From the NCBI RefSeq assembly GCF_015291725.1, contig NZ_CP030038.1:4391001-4455000 (forward strand): a stretch of 64,000 bases of DNA, in the 5' to 3' direction. This DNA is from Bradyrhizobium sp. CCBAU 51765 (GTDB taxonomy: Bacteria > Pseudomonadota > Alphaproteobacteria > Rhizobiales > Xanthobacteraceae). Both the position numbers and the translations under genes were made by a program. Below the pieces are notes generated by a model. That model ran no database searches. It saw nothing but the letters and a program-made list of their open reading frames with translations, and was not told where the DNA came from. Of this stretch, positions 1 through 6,841 are shown one piece after another; positions within the stretch are counted from its first letter, which is position 1, and every line of letters starts with the position of its first letter.

Positions 1-130
1 GGCGCCCCCTATGGTTTGTCCTGATCGTCCGGTGATGTTCGAACGTCGCTTTCGCCGAGCACCACCTCTACAGCCATTGCTCGTCGCGCGGCCTTACGGC
101 AGTGCCCGCCGCAACGATGTCGCTTGCGCC

Positions 131-427
131 TCAGACGGCGTCCTTGGCGACCTTCAGCGGCGAGGCCTTGACCGATTTGCTCGCGGGCTTCGCCGCAAAC
201 TGCATCGGCTCCTTGGTGAAGGGATTGACGCCCATGCGCGCTTCGGTCGCCGGCTTGTTCACGACCGACATCTTCACGAAGCCGGGAATGACGAACTCAC
301 CGGACTCATTGAGCTCCTTGTAGCCGACCGTCGCCATGTACTCGATCACCGACTTCACGTCGTTCTTCGAAAGCTGCGTACCCTCGGCAATTGCATCGAT
401 CAATTGGGTCTTCGTCATCTTCGCCAT
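131..427 (-). CDS. HU-family DNA-binding protein
   Basis: 98-residue protein with the HU/IHF fold pattern: an N-terminal helical dimerisation part (about 1-45, starting MAKMTKTQLIDAIAEGT), then the beta-arm region with GEFVIPGFVKM and the DNA-contacting stretch around NPFTKEPM. The family binds DNA as a dimer with little sequence preference and compacts or bends it. Compared with canonical HU the arm segment (VVNKPATEARMGVNPFTKE) is altered, and a short Ala/Lys/Ser-rich tail (AKPASKSVKASPLK) is added, as in several rhizobial HU-like paralogues, so it is probably an accessory HU and not the main hupB. A weak AAAGGAATT site precedes the ATG at 427. It is transcribed away from the neighbouring small-RNA-like unit. 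Confidence 0.9.
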   Translation of the reverse strand: MAKMTKTQLIDAIAEGTQLSKNDVKSVIEYMATVGYKELNESGEFVIPGFVKMSVVNKPATEARMGVNPFTKEPMQFAAKPASKSVKASPLKVAKDAV

Positions 428-616
428 GTCTGAATTCCTTTGAATGGGGGCGCGCGAGCAATTCCCGGAGAGGACGCGGCCGGACCGCGGGGGCGCGCTG
501 CTGATTCATGCCAGAGGTCATGAAGTGTCCGGGCTTAGAACCCATCGAGGCCGAAAACGCAAGCACGGGTTCGCAGGGACTCCCGTCCTCCTGTGAACGA
601 TCCCCGCTCTCTTTTT

Positions 617-640
617 GAACGATTCGGCGGCTGGCGCGTC
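617..640 (+). promoter_or_regulatory. Candidate stress-sigma (EcfG-like) promoter, copy A
   Basis: The sequence shows GAAC (617-620), 16 bases, then CGTC (637-640). EcfG-type general-stress promoters of alphaproteobacteria follow GGAAC-N16/17-CGTT, so this differs at the first G and last T. The same motif with identical spacing recurs at 1382-1405, and both copies are followed by a short C-rich segment ending in the same terminator. A weak sigma-70 reading (TTGAAC as -35) is also possible. Confidence 0.4.
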
Positions 641-646
641 TTAGGA

Positions 647-700
647 TTGAAGTCCCTGAGCCCCCACCAGAGAGCCCCGCTTCCCCCAGGCGGGGTTTCG
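647..700 (+). ncRNA. Putative short sRNA, copy A
   Basis: A predicted transcript of about 55 nt would start near 647, downstream of the promoter-like motif at 617-640. It runs through a C-rich segment and ends in a hairpin with stem CCCCGC (675-680) and GCGGGG (690-695) followed by TTTC. The unit has a close paralogue at 1412-1479. No convincing ORF or ribosome site lies in it. The exposed loop contains CCCCC, which could act as an anti-Shine-Dalgarno. Function and expression are inference. Confidence 0.4.
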
Positions 701-819
701 CTGTCGGGACTCTTCTTGATCCGCCTGCTGTGTCACCTGCACGTGAAACCTGTGGCTCGGCCGGCGTTGTTGACACTTCGGTAACCTAACGCGGCCAAGC
801 TTCAATCAGGTCTGTTGCG

Positions 820-1137
820 TTGGAGTATCCCACAGTGCTGGATTTTGACGAGCTGCGTGAACTCGCGGCTGATGTTCGTATTTTTGTCGAGGTCGCCGAA
901 GACAAGGCCGAAGCGCTCAGGGCCGTCATCGCGGCTTATGACGTCGTGCTGGCGATCTTCCCCACTGAAGATGGCATGGGTCTCCACGTCATCAAGGGCC
1001 GCGAAATCCTGGACGGGATTGCGAAGTCGCGGACGCATGCGATGTACAGCCACACCGCGATCGCGGTTCCCGACCTCGCACATGCAGAAGCGCTCAAGTT
1101 CCTGACGACACCTGTCGACCACCGGATTGCGGCCTGA
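820..1137 (+). CDS. Hypothetical protein, 105 aa
   Basis: Soluble, acidic protein of 105 residues starting at a TTG (820); no ATG is available in frame before residue 68. The composition and codon use look genuinely coding (for example DFDELRELAADVRIFVEVAED). I recognise no domain. A TTGACA box at 770-775 lies upstream but lacks a good -10 partner. A dispersed intergenic repeat begins directly after the stop. It probably belongs to a lineage-restricted family; function unknown. Confidence 0.6.
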   Translation: MEYPTVLDFDELRELAADVRIFVEVAEDKAEALRAVIAAYDVVLAIFPTEDGMGLHVIKGREILDGIAKSRTHAMYSHTAIAVPDLAHAEALKFLTTPVDHRIAA

Positions 1138-1260
1138 AGCACGATCCGGAGAAGTGCGCAGCGGTTCTCCCCTCGCGACAAACGCGGAACGCGTTTGCGC
1201 GGAGATCATGCTGAAACAACAACCTGAAGCGCGATGACGATTCATCCCGGTCGCATCGCG
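1138..1260. repeat. Dispersed palindromic intergenic repeat, copy 1
   Basis: The segment AGCACGATCCGGAGAAGTGC...GCGGAGATCATGCT followed by ACAACAACCT and a GCGCGATGACG...CGCATCGCG tail matches 15858-15953 over most of its length. Its central palindrome (TCGCGACAAACGCGG/CCGCGTTTGCGCGG-like arms) recurs inverted at 27254-27302. All three copies sit in intergenic DNA next to stop codons, which fits a rhizobial REP/RIME-like element. Confidence 0.8.
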
Positions 1261-1381
1261 CCTTGGTCGCTGGTGCGAATGTGCCGGTCTCGCCGCGAGG
1301 CACGACCGACGAGGCGCGCGCCCGGCTCGCGAATGAAGCCATATGCGTTGGCCCGGCAAGTCCGGCTGTGGATTTTCTTTT

Positions 1382-1405
1382 GAACTTTCCGCCGGCTCGC
1401 GCGTC
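1382..1405 (+). promoter_or_regulatory. Candidate stress-sigma (EcfG-like) promoter, copy B
   Basis: GAAC (1382-1385), 16 bases, CGTC (1402-1405): the same half-sites and the same spacing as copy A at 617-640, with a partly diverged spacer (CCGCCGGCTCGCG versus CGGCGGCTGGCG). Conservation of both half-sites and of the spacing between copies is the main reason to believe it is a promoter. Confidence 0.4.
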
Positions 1406-1411
1406 TTACAG

Positions 1412-1479
1412 TTGAAGCGTCCCCAAGCTTCACCCCCGACAGAGAACCCCGCTTCCCCCAGGCGGGGTTTTCGCTTTTT
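1412..1479 (+). ncRNA. Putative short sRNA, copy B
   Basis: Paralogue of the unit at 647-700. From about 1412 it reads through a small hairpin (GAAGC...GCTTC), a C-rich single-stranded segment (CACCCCCGACAGAG) and then a strong intrinsic terminator: stem AACCCCGC (1445-1452) with GCGGGGTT (1462-1469) followed by TTCGCTTTTT. The predicted RNA is about 65 nt. It ends roughly 110 bases before the next gene, so it could also be the attenuated leader of that gene, although the two copies are followed by unrelated genes. Confidence 0.45.
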
Positions 1480-1589
1480 GGCGCGCTCGCGCTGCATCGG
1501 CTCGCCCGGAATTTCAAGCCTCTCTTTGCCGTTGACCCGGCTCCCCTCCCGAAGCACCTTTTCGGCGGGCAGGCTTTTGAGGAGGAGTT

Positions 1590-1823
1590 ATGCCGAAAAC
1601 CCTGGTGGAATTCAGAGCGCAGAACCTTCGTTTGCTGGAACGGCTTTGTCCCGATGACCCCAGATACATCCAGGCCTGGCTGAAGCAATTCGACGAGCAG
1701 AACGGGATTGCACCCGAAGCACGTCCAAAGTCGCGCAAAACGCGACGGATTTCTCCACCGAGAAAGGCCGCTTCACCCGGCCGGACCAGGTCAGCGTCCT
1801 CCTCCTCGGTCTCGCCACGCTGA
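1590..1823 (+). CDS. Small hypothetical protein, 77 aa
   Basis: The ATG at 1590 has an excellent ribosome site (AGGAGGAG) seven bases upstream. The first ~42 residues (MPKTLVEFRAQNLRLLERLC, then PDDPRYIQAWLKQFDEQNG) look like a real helical protein. The remainder (KSRKTRRISPPRKAASPGRT...) is low-complexity and basic and may be read past a frameshift, because another frame becomes protein-like from about 1720. The length is therefore uncertain. No recognised domain. Confidence 0.55.
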   Translation: MPKTLVEFRAQNLRLLERLCPDDPRYIQAWLKQFDEQNGIAPEARPKSRKTRRISPPRKAASPGRTRSASSSSVSPR

Positions 1824-2095
1824 TCGCCGCAACGACGAGCGCGCATGTCTTCGCTCCTGTTGCCCATCGTAGCGGGAGCGCAGAAGACAGTGCGATGACG
1901 GCCACGCCTGCGCGCCGCCGCCCATCGCGTCTCTTCCAGCTTGCGGCCGCTCTTGGCGAACAGCTGCAACTGGGAGCACCGTCATCGCAATTCGAACCGT
2001 GCAGCTTGACGGCGCATCGCATCTCCAACGGGAGCGTCGACACCGGCGACGTGCCCCGATGCGATGCACGAGCAACGATACGAGGGCGCAGCCGA

Positions 2096-2323
2096 TCACG
2101 GAATATCCGCGGCCTTCCGGCTGTCGCCGATTGAAACCGGCTTGTTCAAAAAATACTCGCGGTTGCCCGTCGCGGCCTCCGCGTACTGGTCGATGGCCAC
2201 GATGATGGCCTGGACGTGGGCGTAGCACCACCCTTCCCGCGTCGCCTTTCTACGCACGTCCTCGAGCGCGGTCAGGAAGGGCGACAGCTCTCTCTCGTCG
2301 TCGAACCAGCGCCTGCTCACCAT
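2096..2323 (-). CDS. Small hypothetical protein, 75 aa
   Basis: 75-residue soluble protein (MVSRRWFDDERELSPFLTAL...) with conserved-looking aromatic and acidic residues (GWCYAHVQAIIVAIDQYAEAATGNREYFLNKP). Its start overlaps the 3' end of the upstream gene (2317-2550) by seven bases, so the two are probably translationally coupled. I do not recognise the family; short proteins like this are common in rhizobial genomes near mobile or accessory DNA. Confidence 0.6.
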   Translation of the reverse strand: MVSRRWFDDERELSPFLTALEDVRRKATREGWCYAHVQAIIVAIDQYAEAATGNREYFLNKPVSIGDSRKAADIP

Positions 2324-2550
2324 GTCCTCCCGCCGAGCACCCTGCCCTTGTTGTGATGCGGCTCTGCGCTCCTCAGCGCGTCACGCTGGGCGCACAGACT
2401 TTCAACCTTCGCCTCCATCCGCAACAGCAGCGCTTCGGCCGAGGCCGTCCCCGCGCCCGCCCGCTGCAGCTGGAGGATCTCCTTTCTCTGCCTGCCAATC
2501 TGGATGCGCATCCGTTCGATCTCCCGCCTGACAAAGTCCAGGTCCGGCAT
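2317..2550 (-). CDS. Small coiled-coil hypothetical protein, 77 aa
   Basis: I chose the ATG at 2550 over an in-frame start at 2589 because it has a GAGGG site six bases upstream. The product is almost all helix: heptad-like residues in FVRREIERMRIQIGRQRKEI, then ALLLRMEAKVESLCAQRDAL predict a coiled coil. The C-terminus is basic (HHNKGRVLGGRTW). It is first gene of a two-gene unit with the 75-aa protein downstream. Function unknown. Confidence 0.6.
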   Translation of the reverse strand: MPDLDFVRREIERMRIQIGRQRKEILQLQRAGAGTASAEALLLRMEAKVESLCAQRDALRSAEPHHNKGRVLGGRTW

Positions 2551-2639
2551 GTTCAGCCCTCGCGATTTGAATATGGCCAATGAGAACAAAAACGGAACGA
2601 TGAGTCGAGTCCGGCGTTTGACGGAGAAGGAGATTTTCG

Positions 2640-2843
2640 ATGGCGGACAACATCCGGAAGGAACCGAAGGATTGGGTTTCCGGGGACGACCCGATGACGG
2701 GAGCCCAGGGATGAGCCCAGGAATCCTATCTCAAGACCCTCGCCAGGCAGGCACATCAGGACCTGCCCGAGGAGGAACTGACCAGGGCCGAGGCCTCGGA
2801 GCTGATCGACGAGATGCGGCAAAAGGCCGGGCTGGAGCGGTGA
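2640..2843 (+). pseudogene. DUF3072-like gene broken by a 12-bp duplication
   Basis: Read in one frame from the ATG at 2640, the product begins MADNIRKEPKDWVSGDDPMT and then GAQG, followed by TGA (2712-2714). The same frame then continues for 42 codons as AQESYLKTLARQAHQDLPEE...IDEMRQKAGLER before a second TGA (2841-2843). This is the pattern of the small DUF3072 family (KDW.(S/T)GD.PMTGAQ.SYLKTL...AEAS..IDE). The stop lies inside a near-perfect tandem repeat of 12 bases (GAGCCCAGGGAT then GAGCCCAGGAAT, 2701-2724). Removing one unit restores an intact 62-codon gene. No start codon follows the stop early enough to make the C-terminal part alone. Confidence 0.75.
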
Positions 2844-2901
2844 CCCGTATTCTTGCGGGAATCCGGAGCCATGTGTATGCAAACGAAATTGGGAATCGAA
2901 A

Positions 2902-3054
2902 ATGCCTTATTTCGTTTGCGCCCGCGACGGAGCGGGCCAGATCATTTTGAAGCGCGACACCAGGGAAGCGGCCGAGAAGAAGGCCGCCGAGCTCCGCGAC
3001 ATGGGCTATTTCGAAGTCGAGATCGTCGCGAAGGGTGTCGAGAAGGCGGCGTGA
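2902..3054 (+). CDS. Small hypothetical protein, 50 aa
   Basis: 50 residues: MPYFVCARDGAGQIILKRDT, then REAAEKKAAELRDMGYFEVEIV and a basic end. The predicted fold is a short beta hairpin, a helix and a final strand. The Shine-Dalgarno (GGGAA) is weak. The alternating charged helix and the GYFEVEI strand look like a real small protein, of a type common in Bradyrhizobium; no function is recognised. Confidence 0.55.
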   Translation: MPYFVCARDGAGQIILKRDTREAAEKKAAELRDMGYFEVEIVAKGVEKAA

Positions 3055-3200
3055 CGAAGCGGGCACGGTCAGCGGAGCCGGCCGTGCACGATCAAACACG
3101 CGCTGCGGCCTCGGCTGCTATCAGGGTCGAGCCAATCTGCCCGTGGTGCCCCAAAGCGCAGCAACCCTCGCAATCTTTCCCATCATGTGAAGCCAGCGCT

Positions 3201-3464
3201 TCATGCTTCCCTCAGCACCTTGAAGGCGCCGAGAATGACGAAAGCGCCCAGACCGTAGGTCAGTGCGTTCACGATCCAGGAGATGGCGATGCCGAGGAAG
3301 GTGGACCCTCCGATCGCCCCCCAGAAAAAATAAGCCGCGGTGATGCCCGGCCACTCCAGCGAGAGAAACGCGAAGTCGGTCAGCGGCTCCAGGACAAGGA
3401 GCACCGTCGAGATGAGCGCCCCGATGGCCAATGCGATGATGAGGCTCGCTTTCACGGAGTACAT
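3201..3464 (-). CDS. Small membrane protein, 87 aa
   Basis: The start is placed at the ATG at 3464 because it overlaps the stop of the upstream gene (TGATG), the usual sign of coupled translation; the longer frame upstream is Arg/Pro-rich noise. The protein has three predicted membrane segments (ASLIIALAIGALISTVLLVL, GITAAYFFWGAIGGSTFLGI, and IVNALTYGLGAFVILGAF). No family recognised. It pairs with another small membrane protein encoded directly upstream. Confidence 0.55.
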   Translation of the reverse strand: MYSVKASLIIALAIGALISTVLLVLEPLTDFAFLSLEWPGITAAYFFWGAIGGSTFLGIAISWIVNALTYGLGAFVILGAFKVLREA

Positions 3465-3664
3465 CACAATCCCAGCAGGCCGGCGATAACGGGAATGAGG
3501 AAATAGGCGACGATCCCGAGAAGGCCGCCCACGACAAAGCGTGCAGCACGGCCATGAATCTTCGTATCGAGCCACCCACAGATGGCCACCGCAGCCTGTC
3601 TCAGCCAGCCACCAACGAGGCACCTGACGAGGTCAAACAGGAGTTCTGCAACGAGTGCGGCCAT
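3464..3664 (-). CDS. Small membrane protein, 66 aa
   Basis: Begins MAALVAELLFDLVRCLVGGW and ends with a clear hydrophobic segment (FVVGGLLGIVAYFLIPVIAG). An in-frame ATG at 3718 would add 18 residues but lies next to the transposable element border and has no ribosome site; 3664 is my preference, with an AGAGGTGG site rather far upstream. The stop overlaps the start of the next gene by one base, so the two form a unit. Function unknown. Confidence 0.5.
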   Translation of the reverse strand: MAALVAELLFDLVRCLVGGWLRQAAVAICGWLDTKIHGRAARFVVGGLLGIVAYFLIPVIAGLLGL

Positions 3665-3729
3665 GGCGGTTAGTCGGCGCCACCTCTGGTGGGGTTCAAG
3701 GGTGGAGGGAATGACCATTTCAGTTTATT

Positions 3730-4470
3730 CGGTGACAGTGCACTAAATACCCCCCTCCTCCACCGACGGCTTCGGCCCGCGCTTGGCGGGCTTGAGGACG
3801 CGCCCGGTCTGACGTTCGAGACGGCTGAGAAAGCGGCTGTCTCCAAGCGGCCGGCCGATGCTCTCGGCTGAACGCAGGGCGTCGAACAGATCGTCTTCCG
3901 GTTCGGTCGCCAGCAGATCGGCGAACTCCGGAAAACGATCGCGGATCGGCGCCAGCGCGGTTACGCCATCGTCCTTGCCGCGCAAATGCGCGCGCGTGCT
4001 CGACCAGCGCCAGTCCTGTGCCCGCGCTACCTGCCGCGCCCGCACCGGATTGAGCGACACGTAGCGCAGCGCCGCCGCGAGATGTTCTTCGTCCATGGCA
4101 ACAGCGCCGAACCGGCCCTGCCAGAAATGACCGGTACGCTTACGTCGCGCGTGGATGATCCCGGCGTAGCTGCGGTGCACGCGCGAGAGCGCACGCCGCA
4201 GCCCGTCGGGATCGGACGGCACCAGGATCAGGTGCACGTGGTTCGGCATCAGGCACCAGGCCCACACCTCGACCCCGGCATCCCTGCAATTCGCCGCAAG
4301 CAGGTCGCGATACAGCGCATAATCGCCGTCCTCGAAGAACGTGCGCCCCCGGCCATTGCCGCGCTGGGTGACATGGTGGGGGTGACCGGGGATGACGACG
4401 CGAGCGAGACGAGCCATGCTGCATCATGGCCGTGAAAGCTGCCGGCGTCAAATTAAGTGCACTGTCACCG
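3730..4470 (-). mobile_element. RAYT element bounded by inverted 18-bp repeats
   Basis: A single transposase gene lies between inverted ends: CGGTGACAGTGCACTAAAT at 3730-3748 and its complement AATTAAGTGCACTGTCACCG at 4451-4470. The same terminal sequence recurs, without a gene, at 5898-5948 and 6691-6770. This is the arrangement expected of a REP-associated tyrosine transposase and its palindromic substrates. No target duplication is evident outside the ends, consistent with the HUH mechanism. Confidence 0.8.
3743..4417 (-). CDS. REP-associated tyrosine transposase (RAYT)
   Basis: 224 residues of the Y1/HUH transposase superfamily (TnpA_REP type). It opens with MARLARVVIPGHPHHVTQRG, typical of RAYTs. 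The HUH metal site is H60-V-H62 in LMPNHVHLILVP. The likely nucleophilic tyrosine is Y119 in LRYVSLNPVRA. RAYTs nick single-stranded DNA at REP palindromes and are thought to spread or maintain them. The C-terminus is Lys/Arg/Pro-rich (KPAKRGPKPSVEEGG). Length and motifs are complete, so it could be active. The matching repeats in the next 3 kb support this. Confidence 0.9.
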   Translation of the reverse strand: MARLARVVIPGHPHHVTQRGNGRGRTFFEDGDYALYRDLLAANCRDAGVEVWAWCLMPNHVHLILVPSDPDGLRRALSRVHRSYAGIIHARRKRTGHFWQGRFGAVAMDEEHLAAALRYVSLNPVRARQVARAQDWRWSSTRAHLRGKDDGVTALAPIRDRFPEFADLLATEPEDDLFDALRSAESIGRPLGDSRFLSRLERQTGRVLKPAKRGPKPSVEEGGI

Positions 4471-4743
4471 TAATTTCGTAATTTCGTGCGACAGACGCTG
4501 GAGCTAACCGTCGCTTTGGAGCTTTCGTTTCAAGATCGCCATCGAATGTGTCGCTCGGCGGCAACAGTTGGACGCGATGTGAATGTCTTCCTGCACTGAA
4601 TTTCAGCTGTAATGGCGGGCGGCCCTTCCTGAAATCGAAGCGTAACATCAGCCCGTCAGGACGGTCTCTGGTCCTCGAACGTTCGCCGGCTAGAGCAAGT
4701 GTCATCGGGCGTCGGGACCGCAATCAACATGCAGGACGTCGTT

Positions 4744-5508
4744 ATGCTCAAGAAACTGATCGTCGCTTTCGCTCTCATGAGCCTCCCGGGCCTCGCCGTC
4801 GCGGCGGACCTACCGGTTCGGTCTCAGATGCCGCTGAAAGCCCCTCCTCTGCAGCAGCAAGCGTTTTCGTGGACCGGCTTCTATATCGGCGGGAATATTG
4901 GCGGCGCGTTCGACAACTCCGACCGCGTCGACGTGACCGGTCTCGCGGGTCCCGGCTCACTCGACCTTCGCAGTAAGAGCGACGGCGTCACGGCGGGTGG
5001 CCAGTTCGGCTACAACTACGAGTTCTCGCTCGGCAATCTGAGCGGCATCGTGATCGGTGTCGAGGCCGATGCGGCCTACACCGATCTGTCGGGCAGCCTT
5101 CCTATTGCTGCCGGGCCAGGCGCCACGGTGAACCTCAACAGCCGGCTGGATTATCTCGGAACGATTCGCGGCCGGCTCGGCTACGCCTTTGACCGCCTCC
5201 TGGTCTACGGGACCGGCGGTTTTGCCTATGGCACCGTCGAACACAGCGCCGACTTGAATGGTGCCAACTTCGCGAACCTTAAGACCACCGAGACCGGCTT
5301 CACCTATGGCGGCGGCTTCGAATATGCGCTGCCCGTTGACGTGTGGCTTCACATGTCTAGCACCAGCGCCGTCACAGTGGGTGCCGAATATCTGCGCTAC
5401 GAGCTTGATGACAACAGCTTAAATTTCGCGGTTGGAGCCACTGCTGCGTCGATCAAGCTCAAGGATGTTGGCAACCTCGCCCGGGCCCGGATCAACTATA
5501 AATTCTGA
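4744..5508 (+). CDS. Outer-membrane beta-barrel protein (Omp25/31-like)
   Basis: 254 residues. I chose the ATG at 4744, which starts a clean signal peptide (MLKKLIVAFALMSLPGLAVA, cleavage before ADLP) with GGAC nearby. The mature protein begins with a Pro-rich linker (PVRSQMPLKAPP) and then FSWTGFYIGGNIGGAF, the hallmark of the porin-family small barrels of Rhizobiales. Alternating strands and loops run to a C-terminal ARINYKF, ending in Phe as expected for BamA recognition. Likely an abundant structural protein of the outer membrane. A divergent RAYT border lies 270 bases upstream. Confidence 0.85.
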   Translation: MLKKLIVAFALMSLPGLAVAADLPVRSQMPLKAPPLQQQAFSWTGFYIGGNIGGAFDNSDRVDVTGLAGPGSLDLRSKSDGVTAGGQFGYNYEFSLGNLSGIVIGVEADAAYTDLSGSLPIAAGPGATVNLNSRLDYLGTIRGRLGYAFDRLLVYGTGGFAYGTVEHSADLNGANFANLKTTETGFTYGGGFEYALPVDVWLHMSSTSAVTVGAEYLRYELDDNSLNFAVGATAASIKLKDVGNLARARINYKF

Positions 5509-5656
5509 TCGGCCGCGAACCTGGGTGCTGGTTCCAACCTGTCATCGTCGGTCCCGCAGGGCCTCGCCTTCGGCCAGTCCGATGACAAACACCGGCGGTC
5601 GATCTGGTGACCACGTCAGTTCAGAGGGCCACGGCGCCTGGATGCCGCGGCTCTCC

Positions 5657-5907
5657 TCAGCTACCGATGGTCTTGCGGTGGCCCTCAAGGTAGCCGCGCT
5701 CGGCCGGGGTTGGTCGGTCCATCCCCTCACATAGCACGGTGCCAGAAGGGATAGAGTGGGGAAGGACGACCGGCCTTCTCGATCCGCGCGGCCTGCTCGG
5801 GTTTGAGCACAAGATCGATTGAAGCGAGGTTCTCGGCAAGTTGCTCCTCGGTGCGCGCCCGAGCACGATTAGAGCCGATACCGGGACGATCACGCACATT
5901 ACGGAGG
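5657..5907 (-). pseudogene. Aldo/keto reductase C-terminal remnant
   Basis: On the minus strand the segment ARTEEQLAENLASIDLVLKP followed by EQAARIEKAGRPSPLYPFWH matches the conserved end of aldo/keto reductases (..GARTEEQL..NL.. ..L....YPxWH). A TGA follows HRAM at 5727, and the protein-like text resumes in another frame (GMDRPTPAERGYLEGHRKTIGS) up to 5657. The 5' three quarters of the gene is missing, cut off at the transposable-element-like repeats near 5898. It is therefore a decayed fragment. Confidence 0.6.
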
Positions 5908-6015
5908 CAGTGCACCAAATTTCCATTACGGTGACAGTGCACTAAATACCACCCTTCTCCACCGTCGGCTTCGGCCCGCGCTCGGCGGGCTTGAGGCCCC
6001 CCGTCTGACATTCCA
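5898..6015 (-). repeat. RAYT-end repeats plus RAYT 3' remnant
   Basis: Two imperfect tandem copies of the RAYT terminal repeat stand at 5898-5920 (ATTACGGAGGCAGTGCACCAAAT-like) and 5925-5948 (ATTACGGTGACAGTGCACTAAAT-like). Directly behind them, on the minus strand, 5942-6010 encodes LECQTGG..LKPAERGPKPT and VEKGGI, almost the same as the last 25 residues of the intact RAYT at 3743. The remainder of that second transposase is gone. It abuts the aldo/keto reductase remnant. Confidence 0.75.
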
Positions 6016-6032
6016 AGGCGTTGAAGTGGTTC

Positions 6033-6236
6033 CTAGTTGTCGCACTTGCCGGGATTCGCGCTGCACCACCTGCTGACGGCAGCGCTGTCCCATCCCCTCG
6101 CCTTGTTGACCGAAACGCATTGCTCGTAGGTACAGGTCTTCGCCTTTGGCGCCTTTGGCGCCTTTGACGTCTTCTCCTGGGCCAGGGCAGGTAAGCCCAC
6201 CATGGAAACAGCAATGGCGAGGGTGAGAGCACGCAT
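6033..6236 (-). CDS. Small secreted Cys-containing protein, 67 aa
   Basis: The ATG at 6236 has AGGAG seven bases upstream. The signal peptide is MRALTLAIAVSMVGLPALA, cleaved before QEKT. The mature part has a Lys/Ala/Pro linker (SKAPKAPKAKT) and a compact end with three Cys (CTYEQC...WCSANPGKC, four in total), suggesting disulfides in the periplasm. Small exported proteins of this kind are common in Bradyrhizobium; no function known to me. Confidence 0.75.
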   Translation of the reverse strand: MRALTLAIAVSMVGLPALAQEKTSKAPKAPKAKTCTYEQCVSVNKARGWDSAAVSRWCSANPGKCDN

Positions 6237-6380
6237 AAAGTTTCTCCTGCCTAAACTATGAGTTGACCGAAATGATTTCGTTCTGACGTGACGTCTATGC
6301 GAGAACTTTTTTTCACGCAACCGACGCTTGTGTGACGTACGAAGGCCGGTAAGCTACCCCCTTTATTTTGGGGAGTTGTC

Positions 6381-6632
6381 ATGAAGATACTCGGGTTGAG
6401 TTTGCTTGCTCTGCTTGCCGGCGTCGCACCAGCCGCAGCTCAGGTGGTCATGGATCAAGCACCCGCACGCGGAATGCTTGGTGCTGGACAAGTCGTCTAT
6501 GTCAGGTGCGGACCTGGAATGGCTCGGAAGATCACAGGTGGCAGCGATGTGTCTGTAAGAGGCAGCGAGACGAAGACGCGCTCCGGTGGCTCCGGCCGTA
6601 TCACCGGCCCCTGTGTGCCATTCAAGGGATGA
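6381..6632 (+). CDS. Small secreted protein, 83 aa
   Basis: Starts at ATG 6381 with GGGGAG upstream. The signal peptide is MKILGLSLLALLAGVAPAAA, then QVVMDQ. The mature region holds two Cys (VRCGPGMARKITGG and ITGPCVPF) that could form one disulfide bond, and a Gly/Ser/Arg-rich middle. It resembles a family of short rhizobial periplasmic proteins of unknown function. It has its own short intergenic region on both sides and seems monocistronic. Confidence 0.75.
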   Translation: MKILGLSLLALLAGVAPAAAQVVMDQAPARGMLGAGQVVYVRCGPGMARKITGGSDVSVRGSETKTRSGGSGRITGPCVPFKG

Positions 6633-6690
6633 GATGAAGCGCGCGGCTCACAGGCCCGCGCCCGCCCCCACGAGCAAAGCCGCAACCGTT

Positions 6691-6770
6691 TGTGACAGTG
6701 CTGGACTAAATAGGTGTCCGGCATCAAATATCGTCGTCCCGCACTGCGGGAGTTTAGTGCGCTGTCACGG
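6691..6770. repeat. 80-bp MITE-like repeat with RAYT-type ends
   Basis: TGTGACAGTGCTGGACTAAAT at 6691 and GTTTAGTGCGCTGTCACGG at 6752-6770 form inverted ends matching the RAYT termini (GTGACAGTGCACTAAAT) apart from a 3-base insertion and single changes. The 40 bases between contain a second small palindrome (CGTCCCGCACTGCGGGAG). No coding capacity. A non-autonomous relative of the RAYT element at 3730-4470. Confidence 0.75.
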
Positions 6771-6841
6771 ACGACTCTCGGGCGCCACCTCCCCTGACTT
6801 TCAACAAGCGATCAGGCAATCAACGCAAAACGGCGGCTAGA

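Noticed and set aside
2712..2714. TGA in the DUF3072 gene read as selenocysteine
   Set aside because: No SECIS-like structure, the family has no catalytic Cys there, and a tandem duplication explains the codon.
4448..4723. Minus-strand frame upstream of the outer-membrane protein
   Set aside because: It begins in the promoter region of the barrel gene and ends in the RAYT border; no ribosome site and no family resemblance.
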